Below, one piece after another: positions 7,849-17,147 of a DNA stretch of 64,000 bases (position 1 is the first letter of the stretch; the number at the start of each line of letters is the position of its first letter). Position numbers and translations under genes: made by a program. Where the stretch lies: assembly GCF_001424145.1 (NCBI RefSeq), contig NZ_LMQM01000014.1:1-64000 (forward strand). Reading direction: 5' to 3'. The DNA comes from Chryseobacterium sp. Leaf404 (lineage in GTDB: Bacteria; Bacteroidota; Bacteroidia; Flavobacteriales; Weeksellaceae). The notes under the pieces are model-generated. The model ran no database searches and was not told where the DNA came from. It saw nothing but the letters and a program-made list of their open reading frames with translations.

Positions 7849-8931
7849 ATGATGAAAAAATATTTTTTACTGGTTTTCTCATTGGTATTCGGGATTTCTC
7901 AGGCACAGATTGTAAGAAAATATTCCAACGAATTCCTTAATATCGGCGCAGGTGCGAGAGGTTTAGGGATGGGAGGAGCTGTAATTTCCAATCAGGACGA
8001 TGTATACTCACCGATGTGGAATCCCGCGGGACTTTTGGGTATTCAGAAAGACTGGCAGGGAGCTGCAATGCACGCAGAATATTTTGAATCGATAGCGAAA
8101 TACGATTATCTGGCTTACGCAAAAGTTTTGGAGAACGGTGTTTTCGGAGTTTCAGTGGTAAGATTAGGGGTTGATAATATTTTGAATACCACCCAGTTAA
8201 TCGACGCTGAAGGAAATATTGATTATGACAAAATCACGCAGTTTTCACAGTCAGACTATGCTGGGATTTTATCCTACGCTTTCCGTCCCGGAGGAAATGA
8301 AAATCTTGACGTGGGGGTGAATGCGAAAATCGTTTACAGAAATGTAGGGAAATTTGCCAGCGGCTACGGTTTCGGGTTTGACGTGGGAGCGATCTACAAA
8401 TTAGACAGCGGTTACAAAATCGGTGCGATGTTGAGAGATGCAACAACCACAGTTAACTTTTGGAATGTAAACCAGAAAGAATTGTCAACGGTAGTAAACG
8501 GTGAAGAATTTAACCCTGCACCAACTGATAAAATGGAACTAACGATGCCTAAACTAAACATGGGTGTCAGCAAAAATTTTGCGATTAATAGTTCGATGTA
8601 TGTTCTACCGGAAGCAGGAATCAATGTAGATTTTGCCAAAACAGCAGCTTTGCTTTCAACAGATTTTGCGAGCATAACACCTTATGCCGGAGCAGAATTT
8701 GGTTACCAGAAAATGATTTTTGTCCGTTTGGGGGTCAACAGATTCCAGTCGATTACAGATATTGAAGATTTGAGCAGAAAAGTTTCTTTTCAGCCGAGTG
8801 CAGGTATAGGGATCAGATATAGAGGTCTGACGTTGGATTATGCCATCAGCAACTCCGGAATCGGAGCATCTAATTTTTACTCAAACTTCTTTTCTTTAAA
8901 GCTGGACATCGGAGAATTCAGAAATGACTAG
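7849..8931 (+). CDS. PorV/PorQ-family outer-membrane beta-barrel (T9SS-related)
   Basis: A 360-residue protein with a signal peptide (cleavage after about SQA) and alternating beta-strand pattern throughout. The motif NIGAGARGLGMGGAVIS followed by WNPAGL is the signature of the PorV/PorQ (UPF0164-like) barrels, related to FadL. PorV shuttles cargo from the T9SS translocon to the attachment complex on the surface. This may be PorV itself or one of the paralogues common in flavobacteria; length and lack of porU next to it favour a paralogue. The second of two adjacent ATG codons (7852) is an equally good start. Confidence 0.8.
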   Translation: MMKKYFLLVFSLVFGISQAQIVRKYSNEFLNIGAGARGLGMGGAVISNQDDVYSPMWNPAGLLGIQKDWQGAAMHAEYFESIAKYDYLAYAKVLENGVFGVSVVRLGVDNILNTTQLIDAEGNIDYDKITQFSQSDYAGILSYAFRPGGNENLDVGVNAKIVYRNVGKFASGYGFGFDVGAIYKLDSGYKIGAMLRDATTTVNFWNVNQKELSTVVNGEEFNPAPTDKMELTMPKLNMGVSKNFAINSSMYVLPEAGINVDFAKTAALLSTDFASITPYAGAEFGYQKMIFVRLGVNRFQSITDIEDLSRKVSFQPSAGIGIRYRGLTLDYAISNSGIGASNFYSNFFSLKLDIGEFRND

Positions 8932-8982
8932 TGTGCTTTTGGCTATATGCTGATGTAGAAATAATGTAAAATTTAATTTAAA

Positions 8983-9738
8983 ATGAAAAAATTAGCCATC
9001 GCCTTTTCAATGCTGAGCTTCACCGCAATTTTCGCACAGAAGGTTTCAGATTATCAATACATAGTGATTGCAGATAAGTTTGAAGGATTCAAAGACAGCA
9101 ATTATGGTCTGGATAAAGCTTTAACCAAATCTTTAAACTCGAAAAAATATACCGTTTTATCTTCCAACCGTAACGAGTGGCCTGCAGCAGCTCAGCAAAA
9201 TCCATGTTCCGTTCTTGTGGCAGAAGTGGAAAATGACAGTGGAATGCTTAGAAATAAAGTCCTTGTAAAATTCCGAGACTGCAACAATAAAGAAATTGCC
9301 ACGCAAAAAGGTGGATCATCCATTAAAGAATTTGAGGAAGGATTTCAGGATGCTCTGAAACAGGCTATGACAGCAGTTCCTGCTTCAAATCCAATTGAAA
9401 ATTCCGTAGTTCAATCTCCGGCAGGAAATAACAGTGTGCCCGAAATGATGACGAAAGAAGTTGTTTCGGAAGATACAGGATCTGTCTCGGGAGCGGAAAT
9501 GTATACCAATCAGGGTATTAAATTCCAAAAAGTGAAGCTGAGTGCTGAACAGTTTATTTTAACAGACCAAAGCTCGTCTCCTTTCGCTACTTTCACAGCT
9601 ACAACAAAAAAAGATGTTTACAGAGTTAAATTCAGAAGCGGACAATTAAGCATCGCCTATTTTGAAAATGGAAATCTCATTGTAGAAATGCCATTGTCTG
9701 GAGAAAGTTACCTGAAACAGGTTTTTAGTAAAAATTAA
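8983..9738 (+). CDS. Secreted protein of unknown function
   Basis: A 251-residue protein with a signal peptide (residues 1-19, ending FAQ). It follows the PorV-like gene after 51 bases on the same strand and is closed by a terminator at 9752-9787, suggesting a shared transcript. The N-terminal half has a mixed alpha/beta pattern with FEGFKDSNYGLDKAL and an EIATQKGG stretch like periplasmic proteins that bind or guide small ligands; the C-terminal part is beta-rich. I do not recognise a named family. It is probably periplasmic. Confidence 0.65.
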   Translation: MKKLAIAFSMLSFTAIFAQKVSDYQYIVIADKFEGFKDSNYGLDKALTKSLNSKKYTVLSSNRNEWPAAAQQNPCSVLVAEVENDSGMLRNKVLVKFRDCNNKEIATQKGGSSIKEFEEGFQDALKQAMTAVPASNPIENSVVQSPAGNNSVPEMMTKEVVSEDTGSVSGAEMYTNQGIKFQKVKLSAEQFILTDQSSSPFATFTATTKKDVYRVKFRSGQLSIAYFENGNLIVEMPLSGESYLKQVFSKN

Positions 9739-9751
9739 AAATATTTTCATT

Positions 9752-9787
9752 TAAAAATCCGATTCCGTACAGAATCGGGTTTTTTTT
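9752..9787. terminator. Intrinsic terminator between convergent genes
   Basis: CCGATTC pairs with GAATCGG, flanked by A and T runs. It touches the uvrC stop codon and can serve both strands. Confidence 0.8.
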
Positions 9788-11588
9788 ATATTTCCGGGTT
9801 GTCATTAAAATATTCCCAGACAACCTTTGCTTTGGTTTTCCCTAAAATTTCTTCCAACGTCACAAGATCTGCTTCTTTTATTCTCTTTACAGATTTCAGT
9901 TTAGATAAAAGCAGTTCAATAGTTTTTTCTCCAACGCCGGGAATTTCTTCCAGTTCCGTTTTTATAGTGGAATTTTTTCGGCGTGTTCTGTGATGTCTAA
10001 CGCCGAAACGGTGGGCTTCGTCACGTACCTGCTGTAAAATTTTCAGCGTCTCAGATTTTTTATCCAAATACAATGGAATAGGATCTTCCGGAAAGAAAAT
10101 CTCTTCAAGCCTTTTCGCAATCCCGACAATAGTAATTTTGCCGTAAAGTCCGAGAAGTTTTAAACTTTTCACAGCGGAAGAAAGCTGACCTTTTCCACCG
10201 TCAATCAGGATTAATTGAGGTAAAGTTTCGCCTTCATCCAGCATTCTTTTGTAGCGGCGGTAGATGACTTCTTCCATGGTTTTAAAATCATCCGGACCGA
10301 CTACCGTTTTGGGATGGAAAATTCTGTAATCAGCCTTGCTGGCTTTCCCATTTTTAAAAACCACGCACGCCGAAACCGGATTGGTACCCTGAATGTTGGA
10401 GTTGTCAAAACCTTCAATATGTCTTGGCTCAACGGGCATTCTCAGCAGCTTCTGCATCTCAGCCATAATCCTGTTGGAATGTCTTTCAGGATCGACAATC
10501 TGTACCTGTTTCAGTTTTTCAATTCTATATTCTTTTGCATTTTTCTCTGAAAGTTCAACGATTCTTTTTTTATCGCCAACTTTCGGAACAATCAGTTTTA
10601 CATTCGGGATTTCAACAGATAAATGGAACGGAAGCAAAACTTCTTGTGAATCAGAATCAAACTTCTGGCGGATTTCAATCAAAGCTTCCTCCATAATTTC
10701 CTCATTCGTTTCCTCAAGCATTTTCTTGATTTCGGTGGTGAAACTCTGTATGATATTTCCGTTTCTGATTTTAAAATAATTCACGTAAGCCGCCGTTTCA
10801 TCACTTGTCATTGCAAAAACATCCACATCATCAATATTCGGATTCACAACCGTGTGTTTCGACTGATAATCTTCCAGGATATGAAGTCTTTCCTTGATCA
10901 GCTGAGCATTTTCAAACTGAAGATTTGACGCATATTTTGTCATCTGATTCACCAGATATTCCCTTGCACGGCGGAAATCTCCCTTAACAATTCCACGGAT
11001 GGCATCTATTTTTTCATCATAATCCTTCTTGCTTTCCAGTCCTTCACACGGGCCTTCGCAGTTTTTGATATGGTATTCTAGACAGACTTTGTATTTGCCC
11101 TCATCAATTTTGGATGGTGCTAAATTTAAATTGCAGGTACGGAGTTTATAAATATGCTTAATTGTATCCAGCAAAATCTTTGCGGGACGCACTTTTGCAT
11201 AGGGTCCATAGTATTCTGAACCGTCTTTTATCTTAGTTCTTGTGAGAAAAATCCTTGGGAAATTTTCATTTTTAATACAGATCCACGGGTAGGTTTTGTC
11301 GTCTTTCAACATGATGTTGTAAAACGGCTGATGTTCCTTTATTAGATTATTTTCCAGTAACAACGCATCATACTCGCTATTCACGATCGTGGTTTCCAGA
11401 CGGTTAATTTTCCCGACCATAATTCGGGTGCGGTATCCTGAAAGTGTTTTGTTGAAATAGGAGAGGACTCTTTTCTTCAGATTTTTTGCTTTACCTACAT
11501 ACAGAAGATTTTCGTTTTTATCGTAATACCGATAAACGCCAGGCTCTGATGGTAAAGTTTTAAGCTGTAGTTCTAAAGAAGGATTCAT
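9786..11588 (-). CDS. uvrC: Excinuclease ABC subunit C
   Basis: A 600-residue UvrC of normal length. The GIY-YIG nuclease domain is at the N-terminus (GVY at 17-19, YVG at 30-32, conserved Arg at 40). A UVR coiled segment lies near 200-235, the RNase H-like endonuclease domain at about 380-540 (HIEGFDNSNIQG, ILIDGGKGQL), and a helix-hairpin-helix pair at 545-600 (IPGVGEKT). It makes the 3' and 5' incisions in nucleotide excision repair with UvrA and UvrB, which are not nearby. A TAnnTTTG element ends only four bases before the ATG, hinting at a leaderless transcript. Confidence 0.97.
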   Translation of the reverse strand: MNPSLELQLKTLPSEPGVYRYYDKNENLLYVGKAKNLKKRVLSYFNKTLSGYRTRIMVGKINRLETTIVNSEYDALLLENNLIKEHQPFYNIMLKDDKTYPWICIKNENFPRIFLTRTKIKDGSEYYGPYAKVRPAKILLDTIKHIYKLRTCNLNLAPSKIDEGKYKVCLEYHIKNCEGPCEGLESKKDYDEKIDAIRGIVKGDFRRAREYLVNQMTKYASNLQFENAQLIKERLHILEDYQSKHTVVNPNIDDVDVFAMTSDETAAYVNYFKIRNGNIIQSFTTEIKKMLEETNEEIMEEALIEIRQKFDSDSQEVLLPFHLSVEIPNVKLIVPKVGDKKRIVELSEKNAKEYRIEKLKQVQIVDPERHSNRIMAEMQKLLRMPVEPRHIEGFDNSNIQGTNPVSACVVFKNGKASKADYRIFHPKTVVGPDDFKTMEEVIYRRYKRMLDEGETLPQLILIDGGKGQLSSAVKSLKLLGLYGKITIVGIAKRLEEIFFPEDPIPLYLDKKSETLKILQQVRDEAHRFGVRHHRTRRKNSTIKTELEEIPGVGEKTIELLLSKLKSVKRIKEADLVTLEEILGKTKAKVVWEYFNDNPEI

Positions 11589-11592
11589 AGAG

Positions 11593-11600
11593 CAAAATTA
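11593..11600 (-). promoter_or_regulatory. -7 promoter element abutting the uvrC start
   Basis: On the minus strand TAATTTTG fits TAnnTTTG. Since transcription in this phylum starts about six bases after the element, the transcript would begin at or next to the uvrC ATG. Confidence 0.45.
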
Positions 11601-11617
11601 AGCAATTTTAAGCCCAT

Positions 11618-11647
11618 AAAAAAAGCCACGGAAAATTTCCGCAGCTT
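11618..11647 (-). terminator. Intrinsic terminator
   Basis: On the minus strand an AGC..CGGAA / TTCCG..GCT stem with an internal mismatch is followed by seven T residues. It ends the exported-protein gene at 11672-12433 before uvrC. Confidence 0.7.
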
Positions 11648-11671
11648 AACTGTTATTTTTTAATCTCAATT

Positions 11672-12433
11672 TTATCCGTTACTCATCTCTGTGTATTCTC
11701 TGATCAGGAAGCTTAAGTAATCCCATTCTACAGATTTTTTAGGATACATTTTCATAAATTCTGCATTGTCTCCGAATAAGAAATCGTAGTTGTCTTGAAA
11801 ATCATCTTTGTGAAGCCAGATTACTTTGTCGCCTTTTTTCACATAGAAAGATTTGGTAAGTCCGCCGCTCACCTGCATTCCTCCGAAGCTCATTCCTCCG
11901 GTTTCTTTAGCTCTCGGATCATGATAAACAGAGATAATATCGTTAAACTCAGGATTGATGAGCTGCATTAAAAATTCTTTCTCATCTTTCTTGTTTTTAA
12001 GTGAAACAGTCTGATTGATAAAGTGAATTCTTTCTTCAGAAACACTTTTGTTCATTTTTTTTCTGTTGATGTTGTTCACGTTTGAAACAAATTTCATTGC
12101 CTTCAGACCTTTTTCAAAATTTCTTGGCATCAGATACATTTCTCTCACATTTTCAGCGTCAAGTTTCAATTGCTTTCTGGTTGCGCTGTCTTTCAGTACG
12201 ATTTGATAGATCTGTCCCTTTTTCATATCGGTTTCTTCACAAAACCCTTTGTGGATGGTTCCGTCTTTCAAAATAACCGTTGAAACTTTCTTGGAAGATG
12301 GGGCAGAAAATCCTTCGTTGAAGAGATACTGTTCCATGTTTTTGATCTGCTCTTTGGTGTATTTTACCTTTTCCTGAGCGAATGAGAAAGCACTTGTAAA
12401 TGAAAGTGCCACTAATAAAGCTTTAATTTTCAT
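11672..12433 (-). CDS. Exported protein of unknown function
   Basis: The ATG at 12433 is chosen because it starts a typical signal peptide (MKIKALLVALSFTSAFSFAQ); the longer frame to 12550 would run into the divergent hutH leader. The mature 230-residue protein is Lys-rich, with a VILKDGTIHKGF beta-turn segment and a QKGEF-free C-terminal part rich in aromatic residues. It is probably periplasmic. I do not recognise a family. It is a single-gene unit with its own terminator. Confidence 0.6.
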   Translation of the reverse strand: MKIKALLVALSFTSAFSFAQEKVKYTKEQIKNMEQYLFNEGFSAPSSKKVSTVILKDGTIHKGFCEETDMKKGQIYQIVLKDSATRKQLKLDAENVREMYLMPRNFEKGLKAMKFVSNVNNINRKKMNKSVSEERIHFINQTVSLKNKKDEKEFLMQLINPEFNDIISVYHDPRAKETGGMSFGGMQVSGGLTKSFYVKKGDKVIWLHKDDFQDNYDFLFGDNAEFMKMYPKKSVEWDYLSFLIREYTEMSNG

Positions 12434-12561
12434 ACATGTATGTTTAATATTAAGGCGTAAAAATAATAAAATATTTGACTTGAGCTCAAAAAAAATTTGC
12501 TTCCAAAGATGCCGTTTCCAGTTCGCTTCAAAATGTGTATTTTTAGGCAAATTTTTTTAGA

Positions 12562-14052
12562 ATGATATACGGTATAGATACTCTCAGTTTCCATGATGTT
12601 CTGGAAATCTGCAAGACCCCAAATAAAGCTATCCTCAACGAAGCGGCAAAAAATCAGATTTTAAAATCTCAGAATAATGTAAAGCAGATTGTACAGTCAG
12701 ACCGGACGGTTTATGGTATCAATACAGGTTTCGGGCCACTTTGTGATGTGAAAATTTCTGAAGAAGAAACAGCGCAGCTTCAGTATAATCTTATTATTTC
12801 TCACGCGGTAGGAGTGGGAAAACCTATTGATAAAGACCTGTCTAAAATTATGATGATCGCGAAAGTTCATGCGCTGTCTAAAGGTTTTTCGGGAGTTTCT
12901 CTGGAAGTAATCGAGCGTCTGATTGTAATGCTTGAAAAAGATATTATTCCCGTGGTTCCGGAACAGGGTTCTGTAGGAGCTTCCGGCGATTTGGCACCGC
13001 TTTCACACCTGGTTTTACCGCTTTTAGGATTGGGGCAGGTTTGGGTAGGAAACGAAATCTTTGAAACGGCCCATATTTTAGAGAAAAATAACCTGGAGCC
13101 ATTGGTTTTAGGTCCAAAAGAAGGTTTGGGATTAATCAACGGAACTCAGTTTATACTGGCTCACGCCATAAAAGGTTTGGAAAAATTCGAATACCTTCTA
13201 GATTTGGCTGATTTGACTGCCGCAATGAGTCTTGAGGCGTACAGAGGTTCTTCCAGTCCTTTTAAAAAAGAACTTCATGACATCAGACCTTTTGAAGGAA
13301 GTAAAATAGTAGCCGCAAGAATGCTGAAATTTTTAGAAAATTCACACAATCTGAAAGCGCACGAATACTGCGACAGAGTACAGGATCCATATTCGATGAG
13401 ATGTGTTCCTCAGGTGCATGGAGCGAGCAGAAATGCTTTCGAACATTTAAAAGTAATGGCAGAAACGGAATTAAATTCTGTGACAGACAATCCTATCGTT
13501 TTGAGCGCAGAAGAATCTATTTCTGGCGGTAATTTCCACGGTCAACTGATGGCAATGCCCTTAGATTATGCAACTTTGGCGGCTGCAGAACTGGGAAATA
13601 TTTCAGACAGAAGAAGTTATCTTTTACTGGAAGGAAAATATGGTTTGCCGAGATTATTAACGGAAAGTTCAGGTTTAAATTCCGGATTTATGATTCCTCA
13701 GTACACTTCCGCAGCTTTGGTAACCGAGAACAAAACGCTTTGTTTCCCTGCATCGGCAGATTCTATTCCTACGAGCTTGGGTCAGGAAGATCATGTTTCT
13801 ATGGGAAGTATTTCGGGGCGAAAATTCAATCAGGTTTTAGGAAATTTGGTTAATATTTTAGCGGTAGAATTGATGTTTGCTGCACAGGGATTAGAGTTCA
13901 GAAGACCTGCGAAATGCTCGAAGATTATTGAAGAAAACCACGCCATCCTCCGTTCAAAAGTTGCAAAACTGGAAGACGACAGATTGATTGGAAAAGATAT
14001 GCTGGCAATCGCTGAATTGATTAATCAGAAAAAGTTTATTGTGAATTTTTAA
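12562..14052 (+). CDS. hutH: Histidine ammonia-lyase (aromatic amino acid lyase)
   Basis: A 496-residue lyase. The MIO cofactor is formed from Ala140-Ser141-Gly142 in the GSVGASGDLAPLSH motif, and the conserved Tyr loop is seen in VYGINTGFG near residue 55. QVHGASRNAF and TDNPIV are further active-site segments. The enzyme removes ammonia from histidine to give urocanate. No other hut gene is next to it, and some flavobacterial members of this family prefer tyrosine or phenylalanine, so substrate is by family. It ends at a terminator shared with the convergent gene. Confidence 0.9.
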   Translation: MIYGIDTLSFHDVLEICKTPNKAILNEAAKNQILKSQNNVKQIVQSDRTVYGINTGFGPLCDVKISEEETAQLQYNLIISHAVGVGKPIDKDLSKIMMIAKVHALSKGFSGVSLEVIERLIVMLEKDIIPVVPEQGSVGASGDLAPLSHLVLPLLGLGQVWVGNEIFETAHILEKNNLEPLVLGPKEGLGLINGTQFILAHAIKGLEKFEYLLDLADLTAAMSLEAYRGSSSPFKKELHDIRPFEGSKIVAARMLKFLENSHNLKAHEYCDRVQDPYSMRCVPQVHGASRNAFEHLKVMAETELNSVTDNPIVLSAEESISGGNFHGQLMAMPLDYATLAAAELGNISDRRSYLLLEGKYGLPRLLTESSGLNSGFMIPQYTSAALVTENKTLCFPASADSIPTSLGQEDHVSMGSISGRKFNQVLGNLVNILAVELMFAAQGLEFRRPAKCSKIIEENHAILRSKVAKLEDDRLIGKDMLAIAELINQKKFIVNF

Positions 14053-14076
14053 ACTTAAAAATATTCTATGTCAATC

Positions 14077-14103
14077 AAAGCTTCCAATCCGGAAGCTTTT
14101 TTT
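14077..14103. terminator. Bidirectional intrinsic terminator
   Basis: AAAGCTTCC pairs with GGAAGCTTT around a five-base loop, followed by T residues. It separates hutH from the convergent gene, whose stop codon it overlaps. Confidence 0.8.
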
Positions 14104-15271
14104 AATCACCCAACTGATAGTCTAAGGGAAGAAGTTTCTCTATTTTGGTACTTGCAAACTCACCCTGATTCATCATTTCCTCAGGGTTGGAATTGTTTCC
14201 GTTTACATAAATTTCAAAAGTATGCCCCTCCGGATGCAGATAAGAAGTCTGAATAACGGGAATATTTGATTTTACAGACTTTCCTTTTTTCAGTTCGTAA
14301 AAATATTTTTTGTAATTGATCTGCATCATATGATCATAATCCAGAATGACTTTTCCGTCAGTATATTTAATGTAGTCAGATTCAGGAATTTGACTTTTTG
14401 TAACTGCTATTTTGTAAGGTACTTCATTTCTTTTTCTGCTGGAAATATCAAGTAAATCTGGGGGCAGGCTAATAATCGTTTTGTTTTTTAAATCTTTTGC
14501 AAAGTCTTTCAAACGTTGCAGCTCTTCTGCTGTAGGATATTTCTCATTGGGAAACTTCGTGATCTGATTCACCACAAAACCGTCATTTTTTGTAGTTCCC
14601 ATAAAAACGCTTCTGAAAAAATGTTCCTGAATTCCTTCGAAAGCATTCATTCTGTTGAGTCTTATTTTATCTGTATTTTTGGTTTCAGTAAAAAAACTTG
14701 TACCAATGTAGCGCATGGTTTGATTCTCAAAATCTGCAGTAAAATCTACCAGATTGTAATCTACAGTGTAGCCCAGTTTTTTATTTTCAATACGCAGTGT
14801 CTGTGGAGATTTCACCTTTAAAATTCTGTTTTCTTTATCATAAGAAAATTTCAGCGTGCGTTGATTTTTAATTTTTACATTTTCCTGATCGTAACCAATA
14901 AAAGTATCCAGAAAATACTGAATGTAATTTCTGTAAGCAGCTTCTGTGTAGGGGATTATTTTTACTTCCTCAATGGTTTTTGCCTTAAGTAATTCTACTT
15001 TTATAGTTTTGTTGGGGATTTCAGAAATATTTATGGTAAAAGTATCGTAACTATCTTTCTGAAAAACCACAGTTCCGTTTTTAATATTCGAAATATTCAG
15101 GCTGAAACTTCCGTCCACGGCTGAGGTAGTTCCTGTCGTAGTACCATCAAGGTAAATACTGACCTGTGGAATGGGTTGGTCTAAATTATTTACTACAGTT
15201 CCGTTAACAGTCTGAGCAATTGAAAGATAGAATGGCAGAATAATCAGTAAAAGTAATAGCGTTTTCTTCAT
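14102..15271 (-). CDS. Exported protein with carboxypeptidase-regulatory-like domain
   Basis: The ATG at 15271 starts a strong signal peptide (MKKTLLLLLIILPFYLSIAQ); an upstream TTG is less likely. Residues 23-95 form a carboxypeptidase-regulatory-like (CarbopepD_reg) beta-sandwich, seen in the VNGTVVNNLDQPIPQVSIYL opening. This domain is common at the start of Bacteroidota TonB-dependent receptors and of periplasmic proteins of unknown role. The remaining 290 residues are beta-rich without a visible TonB-dependent barrel. No SusD-like partner is adjacent. Confidence 0.7.
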   Translation of the reverse strand: MKKTLLLLLIILPFYLSIAQTVNGTVVNNLDQPIPQVSIYLDGTTTGTTSAVDGSFSLNISNIKNGTVVFQKDSYDTFTINISEIPNKTIKVELLKAKTIEEVKIIPYTEAAYRNYIQYFLDTFIGYDQENVKIKNQRTLKFSYDKENRILKVKSPQTLRIENKKLGYTVDYNLVDFTADFENQTMRYIGTSFFTETKNTDKIRLNRMNAFEGIQEHFFRSVFMGTTKNDGFVVNQITKFPNEKYPTAEELQRLKDFAKDLKNKTIISLPPDLLDISSRKRNEVPYKIAVTKSQIPESDYIKYTDGKVILDYDHMMQINYKKYFYELKKGKSVKSNIPVIQTSYLHPEGHTFEIYVNGNNSNPEEMMNQGEFASTKIEKLLPLDYQLGD

Positions 15272-15315
15272 AGAATACAATAATACTCTTTTTTGTGTGA
15301 TTAAAGAAATGAATT

Positions 15316-16140
15316 TTATCCAATTCTCACACTCGTCATGCTGAGAGATCCGGCGATAAGCTCATCATTAAAAAGTTTCAGATCTTCAGATTTTTCTTTT
15401 AAACCTAAAGTATACAGCAATGGAAAAAAATGATCGGGAGTAGGAATGGCATATTCAAGCGAGGTTCCATGGCTGCGGTAATCAATCAGATTTTGAAAAT
15501 TTCCGTCAGTCAGCCAGTTGTTGGTTTTTTCTCTGGCTTCGATTGCCCAGTCCCAGCCTGCTCCCACGGTGTTGATGTTTTTCCAGTCGACCATTCTGAG
15601 GTTGTGAACAATATTTCCGCTTCCGATAATTAGAATTCCTTTTTCTCTGAGTTTTGAAAGTCTTTTACCTAAATCGAAATGATACTGCGGAGGTTTATTA
15701 TAATCAACACTCATCTGAATCACGGGAATATCAGCATCAGGATACATATGTTTGATGACCGACCATGCACCGTGATCGAGTCCCCAACTGTGATCTTCTT
15801 CCGCAACCGGATTCAAAATATTCACTACTTCACTCGCCAGTTCCGGACTTCCGTGAGCGGGATACTGCACATCAAACAAAGCCCGTGGAAAACCTCCGAA
15901 ATCATGAATGGTTCTGGGCATTTCCATCGCAGTAACAAAAGTTCCTCTGGTCAGCCAGTGTGCCGAAATACAGAGAATAGCGTTCGGCTTCTCAATCTCT
16001 GAAGCAGCCTTCCGGAATCCCTGTACAAACTGATTTTCTTCAATCGCATTCATCGGCGAACCGTGCCCAAGAAATAAGACAGGCATTTGTTGAGATCGTT
16101 TAAAACCGCTGCTTATATTTTCGAGATCGTGGAGATTCAT
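15316..16140 (-). CDS. ygiD: YgiD-type extradiol dioxygenase (LigB fold)
   Basis: A 274-residue class III extradiol dioxygenase. Metal-binding His residues are seen in LGHGSPMN (His26), ISAHW (His61) and DHGAW. The family includes E. coli YgiD and plant DOPA 4,5-dioxygenase, which open catechol rings such as that of DOPA; the natural substrate in bacteria is unsettled. An internal ATG at residue 19 gives the length seen in E. coli, so the first 18 residues may not be translated. It is followed by a hairpin repeat at 16155-16187 on the upstream side. Confidence 0.85.
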   Translation of the reverse strand: MNLHDLENISSGFKRSQQMPVLFLGHGSPMNAIEENQFVQGFRKAASEIEKPNAILCISAHWLTRGTFVTAMEMPRTIHDFGGFPRALFDVQYPAHGSPELASEVVNILNPVAEEDHSWGLDHGAWSVIKHMYPDADIPVIQMSVDYNKPPQYHFDLGKRLSKLREKGILIIGSGNIVHNLRMVDWKNINTVGAGWDWAIEAREKTNNWLTDGNFQNLIDYRSHGTSLEYAIPTPDHFFPLLYTLGLKEKSEDLKLFNDELIAGSLSMTSVRIG

Positions 16141-16154
16141 AGTTTAGAAAAAAG

Positions 16155-16187
16155 AAACCTTCAAGGTTTTTAAAACCTTGAAGGTTT
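16155..16187. repeat. Hairpin repeat of the AAACCT..AGGTTT family, copy 1
   Basis: AAACCTTCAAGGTTT and its complement AAACCTTGAAGGTTT flank a short AT loop, making a 15-bp stem. The same element occurs at 60414-60446, and a version with compensatory changes at 26521-26553. It lies between two genes on the same strand and could end the upstream YceI transcript. Confidence 0.8.
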
Positions 16188-16218
16188 GGATTATAAGAAT
16201 ATAATTTTTCGCTAAAAA

Positions 16219-16731
16219 TTAAGCTTGCTTAACAAACTGAAGTTCGCCGGCAATTTTCACTTCTTCGCTCACCATCACACCACCTGCTTCAAGAGCTGCG
16301 TTCCAGTTCAGACCAAAATCTTTTCTGTTAATTTTCGTTTCGAAAGAGAAACCGGCTTTGGTATTTCCCCACGGGTCAACGTTTACTCCACCGAACTCCA
16401 CGTTCAGAACTACAGGTTTTGTAATACCGTTTACGGTAAGATTTCCTTCCACTTCATCATTAAGAGATGTTGATTCAAAAGTGATGGTTGGGTTTGCTTC
16501 TGCGTTGAAGAATTCAGCAGATTTTAAGTGATTGTCTCTGTCTGTGTTGTTGGTAAAGATTGAATTTACATCAATTGTTGCCTCCACTTTAGCGCTTTTG
16601 AAAGTATCGTCATTTGCTTCGATATTGGCATCAAAACTTTTAAACTGACCTTTAATGTTAGAGATCATCATGTGTTTTACTTTAAAAGTAACTTCGCTGT
16701 GCGTAGGATCAAGATTCCATTTTGTAGACAT
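16219..16731 (-). CDS. YceI-family lipocalin-like protein
   Basis: A 170-residue protein; the ATG at 16731 fits the family start (MSTKWNLDPTHSEVTFKVKH). The conserved WxxDxxHSxxxFxxxH opening, the GQFKSFDA turn and the C-terminal FGLNWN stretch match YceI proteins, whose barrel binds isoprenoid lipids. There is no signal peptide, so unlike E. coli YceI it is likely cytoplasmic, as is common for this subgroup. Confidence 0.9.
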   Translation of the reverse strand: MSTKWNLDPTHSEVTFKVKHMMISNIKGQFKSFDANIEANDDTFKSAKVEATIDVNSIFTNNTDRDNHLKSAEFFNAEANPTITFESTSLNDEVEGNLTVNGITKPVVLNVEFGGVNVDPWGNTKAGFSFETKINRKDFGLNWNAALEAGGVMVSEEVKIAGELQFVKQA

Positions 16732-16891
16732 AATTTTTGAATTTTTAATTGTTATTGTATGATGCAAATTTAGGGCAAGTCTGTTGTGGGATTCATTGAT
16801 TTAGGATAAGAAATGTTTTTTTTCCATAAAATAAATTAGTTGAAACTGCTCACTGGCAAAAAATTCAGACTTCTTTTTTCAGGTTTTGCAC

Positions 16892-16921
16892 AAAAAAAAG
16901 CAGATAAAATTAATTATCTGC
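16892..16921 (-). terminator. Intrinsic terminator of the cold-shock gene
   Basis: On the minus strand GCAGATAA pairs with TTATCTGC and is followed by eight T residues, 35 bases after the stop codon. Confidence 0.9.
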
Positions 16922-16955
16922 CTGTGTATCACGATTGAAGATTAATCTTCTGAGA

Positions 16956-17147
16956 TTACGCTTTTTTCACGTTAACCGCGTTAACGCCTTTTGCTCCGTT
17001 TTGTAGATCAAATGTTACTACATCATTTTCACGGATAGTATCTACTAATCCTGAAGTGTGTACGAAAACATCCTGACCTCCTGTTGATGGTGTAATAAAA
17101 CCAAATCCTTTGGTGTCGTTAAAGAATTTTACTGTTCCTTGTTGCAT
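16956..17147 (-). CDS. Cold-shock protein (CspA family)
   Basis: A 63-residue cold-shock domain protein. The RNA-binding motifs RNP1 (KGFGFIT) and RNP2 (DVFVHTS) are intact. It binds single-stranded RNA or DNA and acts as an RNA chaperone. It forms a single-gene transcript with its own terminator, and the nearest good promoter is about 265 bases upstream, giving a long leader as in the cspA genes of other bacteria, where the leader senses temperature. Confidence 0.95.
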   Translation of the reverse strand: MQQGTVKFFNDTKGFGFITPSTGGQDVFVHTSGLVDTIRENDVVTFDLQNGAKGVNAVNVKKA

